In this document: one piece after another, positions 1 through 6,114 of the stretch
Layout of the letters: the number at the start of each line of letters is the position of its first letter
Numbering within the stretch: the first letter of the stretch is position 1
Assembly: GCA_910584665.1 (NCBI GenBank)
Contig: CAJUBL010000080.1
Coordinates: forward strand, 1-10,339
DNA from: an uncultured Muribaculaceae bacterium
Lineage (GTDB): Bacteria; Bacteroidota; Bacteroidia; Bacteroidales; Muribaculaceae
Direction: 5' to 3'
Length of the DNA stretch: 10,339 nucleotides
Position numbers and translations under genes: made by a program
The notes under the pieces: generated by a model
What the model saw: only the letters and a program-made list of their open reading frames with translations
What the model was told of the DNA's origin: nothing
Database searches by the model: none

Positions 1-419
1 TCAGGTGATTTACGATAGATATTGAGATGGCGTAGCAGAACAGTCTTGAATAAAGACCGATATTCAATCAAGAGATTGGGCGACAGCACACCAATAAAAT
101 CTTTTAGAGGCACTTTCAGAATATCGCTGTCGGTTCCGGCTATAATCGACATTTCCGATTGTTCGCCATACAAAGAACAATGAAAATCAGTTATTAACTC
201 GCCGGGAAAAGCGAAGTTGACTACTGCCTCGTTGCCCGTTGTGTTGGTTGTAGCGAATTTGAAATAGCCCGAAACGACCAATGCGGCATAACGCGCCACA
301 GTTCCTTGTTGGATAAATATATCTTCTTTCTTATAATGGCAAGCGCAACCTTTATCGCGGAAAAAATCGGTTATTTCCGTGAGGTTTATATTGTCGAGAA
401 AGGAGTTAAAGCGACCCAT
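1..419 (-). CDS. Crp/Fnr-family transcriptional regulator, N-terminal part (cut by window edge)
   Basis: The reading frame opens with ATG at 419 on the minus strand and runs without a stop to the left edge, giving 139 codons. The visible part looks like the cyclic-nucleotide-binding-like beta-barrel of the Crp/Fnr family as found in Bacteroidota: a YKKEDIFIQQG segment (about residues 28-38), a VVSGYFKF strand, then NEAVVNFAFPGELITDF and a final strand ending ILKVPLKDF. The C-terminal winged-helix DNA-binding domain expected of this family lies outside the window, so regulation of transcription is inferred from the sensor half alone. The ligand is unknown, because many Bacteroidota members do not bind cAMP. 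The start is supported by the absence of an in-frame ATG in the upstream gap and by a -7-like promoter box just upstream. It lies 63 nt downstream of the HTH antitoxin gene on the same strand and may be partly co-transcribed with it. Confidence 0.8.
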   Translation of the reverse strand, partial: MGRFNSFLDNINLTEITDFFRDKGCACHYKKEDIFIQQGTVARYAALVVSGYFKFATTNTTGNEAVVNFAFPGELITDFHCSLYGEQSEMSIIAGTDSDILKVPLKDFIGVLSPNLLIEYRSLFKTVLLRHLNIYRKSP

Positions 420-436
420 CGGATAAATTATATCAG

Positions 437-444
437 CAAAATTA
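437..444 (-). promoter_or_regulatory. Possible Bacteroides -7 element for the Crp-like gene
   Basis: On the minus strand this reads TAATTTTG, an exact match to the Bacteroides -7 consensus TAnnTTTG, placed 17 nt before the ATG at 419. No TTTG is seen at the -33 distance. Instead a 10-bp palindrome, CGAAATTTCG (456-465), lies there and could be an operator. The promoter is inferred from half of the consensus only. Confidence 0.4.
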
Positions 445-482
445 CGAGATTTATTCGAAATTTCGGTCTGCCTTAGACTCAA

Positions 483-806
483 TTAACGCATTACTTGCGC
501 GAAGGTCGGAATAAACCGGATGCCGAGCACAGCGGCGATACGAAATAAACTCGAAAGTTGGATGTCGGCTTTGCCTCGTTCCACACGAGCGATATAGCTC
601 TGCTCGCGTCCGAGCTTTTCGGCTACATACTTTTGTGTCATTTTCAACTCACGGCGACGGACGCGTAGTAACTGGCCGTAGTACCAAGAGATAGCGTCCT
701 CGTGAAATGCCTCACGCTCCGGCGTTCCGGGCTTGATGTATTCTTCATCCAGTTGTTGATTTAAAGTAGGCAGCTTCACTAACTTTTCGGAATTCAACTG
801 TCTCAT
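483..806 (-). CDS. HTH (Xre-type) antitoxin of a Gp49/HigB-like toxin-antitoxin pair
   Basis: This is a 107-aa protein with a helix-turn-helix domain of the Xre/Cro type at about residues 46-98; its core is TQKYVAEKLG followed by REQSYIARVERGK and a hydrophobic last helix, SSLFRIAAVLGI. The N-terminal 40 residues are charged and acidic, as in HigA-like antitoxins. In such systems the antitoxin binds the partner toxin and represses its own operon through the HTH. Here the ATG at 806 overlaps (as ATGA) the ancestral stop of the toxin remnant immediately upstream, the usual toxin-first order of this family, and this supports the chosen start. Since the toxin is broken, the protein is now an orphan antitoxin. 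It may persist as a regulator or as protection against a related toxin elsewhere in the genome. The family is clear; the present role is inferred. Confidence 0.85.
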   Translation of the reverse strand: MRQLNSEKLVKLPTLNQQLDEEYIKPGTPEREAFHEDAISWYYGQLLRVRRRELKMTQKYVAEKLGREQSYIARVERGKADIQLSSLFRIAAVLGIRFIPTFAQVMR

Positions 807-1141
807 TGTTCCAAGTCGTTTAGTATTGTTTAAGTTATTTCGATTTGCTTGCGGTAATCTTTGTTGGAATTTTTCATAAAGCCGTTGAGGAGAATAATCT
901 TGGTTGCCTCAATGACATTTGCCTTGTCAATGGCAAAGAGTATTGTACGGAGCCGACTGACACTCGCATCTCATAGAGATCTGTGTCATAGAGGTGCTTT
1001 ACAAATTCAGCTGACACGTCATATACGGTTGTAACCACGTATATGACGTACTTGAATTTAGTCTGTGCCTTGCAGTCAATGAGTTATGAACACTTCAAAT
1101 CAAAGAGTTCTATATACCATACGGATTTATTCCGTTACCAT
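803..1141 (-). pseudogene. Decayed RelE/HigB-type (Gp49-like) toxin gene
   Basis: Read across frames, the minus strand encodes a recognisable Gp49-family toxin of about 113 codons, starting at ATG 1141. Pieces seen in order are MVTE, KSVWYIELFD, CKAQTKFKYVIYVVTTVYDV, SAEFVKHLYDTDLYEMRVSVGS, then RTILFAIDKANVIEATKI, ILLNGFMKNSNKDYRKQIEI and finally TILNDLEQ with a TGA overlapping the antitoxin start. At least four lesions separate these pieces: a frameshift near 1127-1130 that puts a TAA at codon 5, an in-frame TAA at 1084-1086, a frameshift near 946-953 where the usual EYR of 'GSEYRT' is lost, and a TAA at 830-832 close to the end. Intact relatives are mRNA interferases that inhibit growth. 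No functional product is expected here. Family assignment rests on recalled motif order and on the paired antitoxin. Confidence 0.82.
1016..1049. repeat. 12-bp perfect inverted repeat inside the toxin remnant
   Basis: The arms ACGTCATATACG (1016-1027) and CGTATATGACGT (1038-1049) are perfectly complementary around a 10-nt spacer. The repeat lies within the toxin remnant, where it encodes part of the YVIYVVTTVYDV segment. It could therefore be a chance product of coding sequence, a protein-binding site or an RNA hairpin. No other copy was noticed in the window. Confidence 0.5.
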
Positions 1142-1286
1142 GTAGCAAAAATAACTAATTAGTAATAATCAGACGAGTAAAACGGCAAAAAGTTCAAACA
1201 TACTTTAAGATCACCGGCGCAGCTGTCGGTATTTCCCGGCTGTACGACAAATTGATTGGAAGAGGTTTGCGTTTTTTTTGCATTTG

Positions 1287-1318
1287 TTTGTTTTTTCTTT
1301 CGAATTATACTAATTTTG
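1287..1318 (+). promoter_or_regulatory. Bacteroides-type promoter of the oxidoreductase operon
   Basis: A -33 TTTG (1287-1290) and a -7 TAATTTTG (1311-1318) are separated by 20 nt, matching the Bacteroides sigma-ABfr consensus (TTTG, 19-21 nt, TAnnTTTG) exactly. The start of transcription would fall near 1323-1326, leaving a leader of about 50 nt before the ATG at 1377. A T-rich tract precedes the -7 box. The remainder of the 1142-1376 gap, between the divergent toxin remnant and this operon, contains no gene or RNA that could be recognised. Confidence 0.75.
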
Positions 1319-1376
1319 GGCCTGATAGCTAACGCAACTTCATCAACATACTTACCTAAATACTTTAATCACGACC

Positions 1377-2384
1377 ATGATCAGAAACGTGTTCTTATCG
1401 ATCGCCACTACATTCATATCGACAGCGGCATGGGCCCAGGATGTCATCAAGGTTGGCATCATAGGGTTAGACACCTCACATTCACCGGCTTTCACTGAGC
1501 TGATGAATGCGGATTCCGATGACATGCTTGCAACAGACTTTGAAGTGGTGGCGGCCTATCCTTATGGTTCCACCACCATAGAAAACAGCTACAAGAAGAT
1601 TCCCCAGAATACAGAGGCGGTGAAAAAACATGGTGTAAAAATCACCGAATCCATTGCCGATATGCTTGACATGGTGGATGTGGTCCTGCTCGAGACGAAT
1701 GACGGCCGTATACATCTGGAGCAGGCCGAAGAGGTATTCAAAGCGGGCAAGATATGCTACATAGACAAGCCCATAGGTGCTACTCTCGGCCAGGCAATGG
1801 CCATTTTCGAACTGGCCGAAAAGTATGGCATACCGATCTTTTCTTCATCGGCACTGCGCTACTCTCCCAGGAACGCCGATATACGTGCAGGGAAGTATGG
1901 CGAGGTACAGGGAGCAGACTGCTATTCGCCACACTTTGTGGAACCGACACACCCGGACTTCGGATACTACGGCATTCATGGCGTGGAGACACTTTTTACC
2001 GTCATGGGAACAGGATGTGTCGAGGTTGTCAGAATGAATTCACCCGAGCAATCGGATGTTGTGCTCGGTCGCTGGAACGACGGGCGTCTCGGCAGTTTCC
2101 GCGGAGTGATGAACGGCACATATATTTACGGCGGCACTGTATTCACCCAGGACGGTGCCATCCCTACCGGAGGTTACGAGGGATATAAAGTCCTGCTTGA
2201 CGAAATAGCTCAATTTTTCAAGACCGGCAAGGCTCCGGTATCCAAGGAAGAGACACTCGAAATCTTCGCATTCATGAAAGCCGCTAACATGAGCCGTGAC
2301 CGCGGAGGCAAGCCGGTCACACTGAAAGAAGCCTATAAGGAAGGTGAAAAAGAAGCCCGCAAACTGCTTAAGAACATGAAATAA
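1377..2384 (+). CDS. Gfo/Idh/MocA-family protein, Sec-exported
   Basis: This 335-aa protein has a Sec signal peptide (residues 1-20, cleavage predicted after AWA, before QDVIKVG), so it should act in the periplasm. The N-terminal Rossmann-like domain begins KVGIIGLDTSH, where the canonical GxGxxG is replaced by GxxGxDTSH. The family's EKP motif appears as DKP (130-132) within CYIDKPIGATLG. A second-domain GIHGVETLF (199-207) supplies a histidine (201) at the place of the family's catalytic His. Relatives oxidise or reduce sugars, inositols or bile pigments with bound NAD(P). Here cofactor use is uncertain because of the altered loop and the Sec route. It is the first gene of a six-gene operon, preceded by a well-formed promoter and 12 nt from the next gene. 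The fold and export are well supported; substrate and activity are not known. Confidence 0.85.
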   Translation: MIRNVFLSIATTFISTAAWAQDVIKVGIIGLDTSHSPAFTELMNADSDDMLATDFEVVAAYPYGSTTIENSYKKIPQNTEAVKKHGVKITESIADMLDMVDVVLLETNDGRIHLEQAEEVFKAGKICYIDKPIGATLGQAMAIFELAEKYGIPIFSSSALRYSPRNADIRAGKYGEVQGADCYSPHFVEPTHPDFGYYGIHGVETLFTVMGTGCVEVVRMNSPEQSDVVLGRWNDGRLGSFRGVMNGTYIYGGTVFTQDGAIPTGGYEGYKVLLDEIAQFFKTGKAPVSKEETLEIFAFMKAANMSRDRGGKPVTLKEAYKEGEKEARKLLKNMK

Positions 2385-2396
2385 CATACATAAACC

Positions 2397-3707
2397 GTGT
2401 CATTACATTCTCTAACCGCCAAATTACTGGCCATAGCCGCTATTCCGTCAGTCCTCATGTCCTGCAAAGAGAAGGTCCGGGAGGATGATGCCAAACCTGA
2501 TTTTTCCTTCGCTGTCATCGCTCCGGCCCACTTCCATGCATCGCTTGTACAAAAGGACATGATCAGTGATGCGGATACATGTGTAAGGGTTTTCGCTCCC
2601 GATTCAGCCGGCATCACAACATATCTTGATTTCATAAATACCTACAACACACGCGAGAATAATCCGACGAGGTGGCATATCCTGACAATCACAGGCAATG
2701 ATTTTCTTGACCGGTTCGCGGCCGACACCACTACTAATATAGCAGTCATAGCAGGTAACAACCGTGACAAGACCCGTTATATCGCGGCCGCAGTGTCGGC
2801 AGGAAAGAATGTCCTTGCCGACAAACCTCTTGCAATAAACGGTCCGGACTATATTCTGCTGGACAAGACTATGGCAATGGCGACAGAAAAAGGACTGCAG
2901 GTGAGGGAGCTTATGACCGAGCGCTACGATACAGTCAATATCGCGGTGCGCCATATCCTTTCGGACACAACACGTTTCGGCACACTGATCCCGGGAACAC
3001 CGTCCGATCCCGCCATATACATGAAGAGCACACATCATTTTTACAAAAACGTATCAGGAACGGCGCTTATCAGACCGGAATGGTATTATGACGTCGCCCA
3101 GCAGGGTGAAGGAATAGCCGATGTGACCACCCATCTTATCGACCTGATCATGTGGCAGGCATTCCCCGACACTGCGATCACGCGCGAAGACGTGGAAGTG
3201 ACAGCAGCATCACACTACCCGACCGTCATCACTCCCAGGCAGTTTTCACTATCGACAGGAGCAGACGGTGTTTTTCCAAAGTATCTCAAACCGGCAATCA
3301 GGAACGGTAACCTCGAGGTATACGCCAACGGCACGATTGAGTTCAGATTAAAAGGAATAAATGTGAGAATTGATGTAAAATGGGATTTTGAGGCCCCCGA
3401 AGGATCAGGCGACACATTCACGGCATATTATCACGGCACCAAAGGCACTCTTGAAGTCGTCCAGGATGCTTCGACCGGTTTTGTCAAGAACATCTTTCTC
3501 ATATCGGGAGAGCCGGCCTGCCGTATACCGATTGACATACCGGCTGAAGAACGTCTCGGCCACGAGGAACATTTCAGCCGTCTCACATCAGACTTCCTGC
3601 ATCAGCTGCAGGGAGAGAAAGAAGTTCCGTCATGGGAAAATTCCAATATGCTGACAAAATACTTCATCACCGCCAAGGCAGTCGAGATGAGTAAACAGGG
3701 GAAATAA
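2397..3707 (+). CDS. Gfo/Idh/MocA-family lipoprotein with C-terminal oxidoreductase-like domain
   Basis: This 436-aa protein starts at GTG 2397. That start is chosen because it places a lipoprotein signal correctly: a hydrophobic stretch followed by LMSC (20-23), with Cys23 as the lipidated residue, and no better ATG exists. The mature protein should be anchored in the inner or outer membrane. The N-terminal domain begins FSFAVIAPAHFHASL, with no glycine-rich NAD loop at all. The EKP-type motif reads ADKPLAI (141-147) and the second-domain motif GEGIADVTTHLIDL (237-250) carries Asp242 and His246. It resembles Bacteroidota proteins with the 'putative oxidoreductase C-terminal' domain. It lies 12 nt after the previous gene and 4 nt before apbE. 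Without a normal nucleotide-binding loop it may bind NAD differently, or may have become a non-redox enzyme or a binding protein. The substrate is unknown. Confidence 0.82.
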   Translation: MSLHSLTAKLLAIAAIPSVLMSCKEKVREDDAKPDFSFAVIAPAHFHASLVQKDMISDADTCVRVFAPDSAGITTYLDFINTYNTRENNPTRWHILTITGNDFLDRFAADTTTNIAVIAGNNRDKTRYIAAAVSAGKNVLADKPLAINGPDYILLDKTMAMATEKGLQVRELMTERYDTVNIAVRHILSDTTRFGTLIPGTPSDPAIYMKSTHHFYKNVSGTALIRPEWYYDVAQQGEGIADVTTHLIDLIMWQAFPDTAITREDVEVTAASHYPTVITPRQFSLSTGADGVFPKYLKPAIRNGNLEVYANGTIEFRLKGINVRIDVKWDFEAPEGSGDTFTAYYHGTKGTLEVVQDASTGFVKNIFLISGEPACRIPIDIPAEERLGHEEHFSRLTSDFLHQLQGEKEVPSWENSNMLTKYFITAKAVEMSKQGK

Positions 3708-3711
3708 TACG

Positions 3712-4527
3712 ATGACGATGGACAGGACTTTTACCGAATACTATGATCAGGAACGCATGTTTCACGGAGCGTTGCCATCGGTCATGGGGACACGCTTCGA
3801 CATGCTGCTTGTCGACATGCCGCGGGAAAACGCACTCAAGGTATGGGAACAGTCAGTAAACGAAATCATACAGACAGAACGCATCGCCAGCCGGTTCGAT
3901 CCCGAAAGCGAAGTATCGCTGATAAACAGCTCGGAACCGCTGTCATGCATATATGTATCAGATGAACTTCGGGACATGCTGACCACAGCCGCCGGCTATC
4001 ATAGCCGTACGGATTTACTGTTTGATATCACGCTCGGACAGTCGCCGTTCCCTCAGTTCGATTCAAACGGAGCACTGAATATCTCCAACAGAGGATGTCA
4101 CATAGATTTCGGAGGATTTGCCAAGGGGTATGCCTTAAAGCGGGTGGCGGCAATCCTTGCCGGACACGACGTGAAGTCGGCTTTTGTCGATTTCGGAAAC
4201 AGTTCAATACTGGCCATCGGATCCCATCCGAACGGAGACTCGTGGTGGGTGAGTGTCCCGGATCCGTTCACAGGCCGGGAGATCTATCAGTTCAGACTTC
4301 GTGATACCTCGCTATCGATATCAGGTAACACCCCTATGTACAACACCCACATTATCGATCCACGCACAGGACAGTGGGAATGCGGCAAAAAAATTTCGGC
4401 CGTCATGACCGATGATCCCCTTGACGCAGAAGTGCTGAGCACTACCTGGATGCTTGCAGGCACCGACCAGCGCAACGTTATCGCCACACATTTCGACATT
4501 AAAGACGAGTTTGTTTACATCGATTAA
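3712..4527 (+). CDS. apbE: ApbE-type FAD:protein FMN transferase, no export signal
   Basis: This 271-aa protein carries the ApbE motif series: VMGTRFDM (24-31), ERIASRFDPESEVSLIN (56-72), DFGGFAKGYA (132-141), VDFGNSSILAIG (159-170), HIIDPRTG (213-220) and DAEVLST (238-244). Family members move FMN from FAD onto a Thr or Ser of a target protein, using Mg2+. Most bacterial ApbE proteins are periplasmic lipoproteins of about 330-350 aa; this one starts directly near the catalytic domain, without a signal peptide or lipobox, and so appears cytoplasmic. The DAE motif has Glu where many members have a metal-binding Asp (DAD), so activity is likely but not certain. The preferred ATG is 3712; an ATG at 3718 is also possible. 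It sits 4 nt after one Gfo/Idh/MocA gene and 9 nt before another. No flavinylation target with the usual D-x-x-[ST]-[GS]-A-[TS] pattern was found among its neighbours. Confidence 0.88.
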   Translation: MTMDRTFTEYYDQERMFHGALPSVMGTRFDMLLVDMPRENALKVWEQSVNEIIQTERIASRFDPESEVSLINSSEPLSCIYVSDELRDMLTTAAGYHSRTDLLFDITLGQSPFPQFDSNGALNISNRGCHIDFGGFAKGYALKRVAAILAGHDVKSAFVDFGNSSILAIGSHPNGDSWWVSVPDPFTGREIYQFRLRDTSLSISGNTPMYNTHIIDPRTGQWECGKKISAVMTDDPLDAEVLSTTWMLAGTDQRNVIATHFDIKDEFVYID

Positions 4528-4536
4528 ACCAATACA

Positions 4537-5859
4537 ATGGCAGAAACAGAAAATATCAACAATACAGGCCGACGATCCTTTCTGAAAGAGTTAGGAGCCA
4601 TGGCCGGCAGCGCCGCGCTACTGTCAGCCGCCCCATGGCTTGCCTCCTGCACAGATGAGAAACAGAAGCAGACCGCAGGGGAGAAGGCACGCGTAGCATT
4701 GATCGGAACCGGATCGCGCGGACAATACCACATACACAACCTTCTTGATATCCCGAACGCTGAGATCGTGGCGCTGTGTGATATCTTCCCGGACCACCTC
4801 GAGGCGGCACACCGTCTCGTGCCGGGAGCCCGTACGGTAACAGACTACAGGACAGTTCTGGACGACAAGGATGTGGACGGTGTCATCATAGCGACACCTT
4901 TAGGCACCCATGCCCGGATCACTCTTGATGCCCTCGACGCCGGCAAGCATGTGTTCTGCGAGAAAGCTATGGCACTTACCCTTGACGAATGCCGCCGCAT
5001 CTACGATGCCTACAACAACTGCGACAATGTCCTGTACTACTGCATGCAGCGCATGTATGACAAAAAATATATCAAGGGTGTGCAGATGATCAAGGAGGGG
5101 CTTATAGGCGATGTAGTGGGGATGCGCTGCCACTGGTTCAGGAACGCAGACTGGCGCAGGCCTACCCCGTCGCCAGAACATGAACGTCTGATCAACTGGC
5201 GTCTGTATAGGGAAAGTTCAGGCGGCCTGATGACCGAGCTTGCCAGCCACCAGCTTGAGGTATGCAGCTGGGTAACAGGCAAGATGCCGTCCACCATCAT
5301 GGGAATGGGCGACATCGTGTTCTGGAAGGACAGCCGCGAAGTCTATGATGCAGTGAATGTGGTATACAAGTATAAAGACGGACGCACCATCTCCTACGAG
5401 TCTCTGATTTCAAACAAATACAACGGGATGGAGGACCAGATACTCGGCAACAAGGGAACAATGGACCTTGCAAAGGGTATATATTATCTGGAAGAAGACA
5501 ATTCGAAGTCGGGCATACAGCAACTTATAACCTCGGTACGTGACGGGCTGTTCAATGCGATCCCGGCCGCCGGACCGTCATGGAGGCCGGAGACACAGGG
5601 AGCCTATATACCCCATGCCGTTCTCTCCGGCCCGGTGCATGTCAATCACGGACAAAGCACGACCGGAGTCTCACTTGACGGATCAGAAGACATCATAGCC
5701 GCATTCTGCCAGTCCTGCATCACAGGCGAACGTGCCGAGAATGTTGTCGAGGAGGCTTACTGCTCTACGGTACTGTGCCTGTTAGGCAACCAGGCTATGG
5801 ACACGCAGTCGATAGTCACCTTCCCCGAAGAGTACAAAATACCATACATGTCATTCTAA
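4537..5859 (+). CDS. Gfo/Idh/MocA-family oxidoreductase, Tat-exported lipoprotein
   Basis: This 440-aa protein opens with a Tat signal, GRRSFLKELG (11-20), which ends in a lipobox LASC (35-38). It should therefore be exported folded and then lipid-anchored. The Rossmann loop is intact, ALIGTGSRG (54-62), and CDIF (81-84) follows at the end of the second strand. The EKP motif is CEKA (141-144), keeping the key lysine but not the proline. SSGGLMTELASHQLEV (227-242) provides the His238 of the family's GxxxDxxxH-like motif. Tat export matches the known behaviour of Zymomonas glucose-fructose oxidoreductase, which is folded around NADP before export. It lies 9 nt after apbE and 6 nt before a small membrane protein gene. 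A periplasmic sugar or glycoside oxidoreductase is the best guess. The substrate and the route of cofactor re-oxidation are unknown. Confidence 0.88.
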   Translation: MAETENINNTGRRSFLKELGAMAGSAALLSAAPWLASCTDEKQKQTAGEKARVALIGTGSRGQYHIHNLLDIPNAEIVALCDIFPDHLEAAHRLVPGARTVTDYRTVLDDKDVDGVIIATPLGTHARITLDALDAGKHVFCEKAMALTLDECRRIYDAYNNCDNVLYYCMQRMYDKKYIKGVQMIKEGLIGDVVGMRCHWFRNADWRRPTPSPEHERLINWRLYRESSGGLMTELASHQLEVCSWVTGKMPSTIMGMGDIVFWKDSREVYDAVNVVYKYKDGRTISYESLISNKYNGMEDQILGNKGTMDLAKGIYYLEEDNSKSGIQQLITSVRDGLFNAIPAAGPSWRPETQGAYIPHAVLSGPVHVNHGQSTTGVSLDGSEDIIAAFCQSCITGERAENVVEEAYCSTVLCLLGNQAMDTQSIVTFPEEYKIPYMSF

Positions 5860-5865
5860 AAAACC

Positions 5866-6111
5866 ATGAAAGATATTGTGATCACAGGCCGGCGCGTACG
5901 GACCGAACTGATAACCGTAGGGGTATGCTTTATCATCTCGTTCCTCACAAACATCGGGGCAATAATGTTCTATAACCGGCCCTGGACCGAAATGTTCACC
6001 CAGATCGGATTCGTCATCATCATAGCCGTCACACTCTATATAATCACGGTCCTGCTAAGAGCGCCATGGCATATCATCAGATTCTATGCACACAAATTTA
6101 AAAAGAAATAA
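5866..6111 (+). CDS. Small two-helix membrane protein of unknown function
   Basis: This 81-aa protein is not recognised as a named family. Two hydrophobic segments are clear: about residues 14-36 (ELITVGVCFIISFLTNIGAI and on) and 43-64 (MFTQIGFVIIIAVTLYIITV and on). Positive charges sit before the first helix (GRRVR, 8-12) and after the second (R65 to the KKK end), which predicts both termini in the cytoplasm and a short periplasmic loop (about 36-42, YNRPWTE). It is 6 nt after one Tat-exported oxidoreductase gene and 3 nt before another, so it is almost certainly co-transcribed. Possible roles are a membrane anchor or adaptor for the exported enzymes or a component of an electron path. There are no Cys pairs or His clusters of the kind that bind haem or iron-sulfur centres; the only Cys is residue 21, inside a helix. 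Its role is unassigned. Confidence 0.8.
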   Translation: MKDIVITGRRVRTELITVGVCFIISFLTNIGAIMFYNRPWTEMFTQIGFVIIIAVTLYIITVLLRAPWHIIRFYAHKFKKK

Positions 6112-6114
6112 ATT

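Noticed and set aside
1146..1153. TATTTTTG on the minus strand as a -7 box for the toxin remnant
   Set aside because: The nearest TTTG is 32 nt upstream instead of 19-21, and transcription would start almost on the ATG; too weak to call a promoter.
1256..1498. An 80-aa plus-strand open frame covering the operon promoter and the start of the first oxidoreductase gene
   Set aside because: It spans the T-rich promoter region, overlaps a well-supported gene in another frame and has no recognisable protein features.
3246..3269. LSTGAD in the lipoprotein Gfo/Idh/MocA protein (residues 285-290) as a possible ApbE flavinylation site
   Set aside because: The known acceptor pattern needs a D/N three residues before the modified Ser/Thr and S/T after the Ala; here those positions are Ser and Asp.
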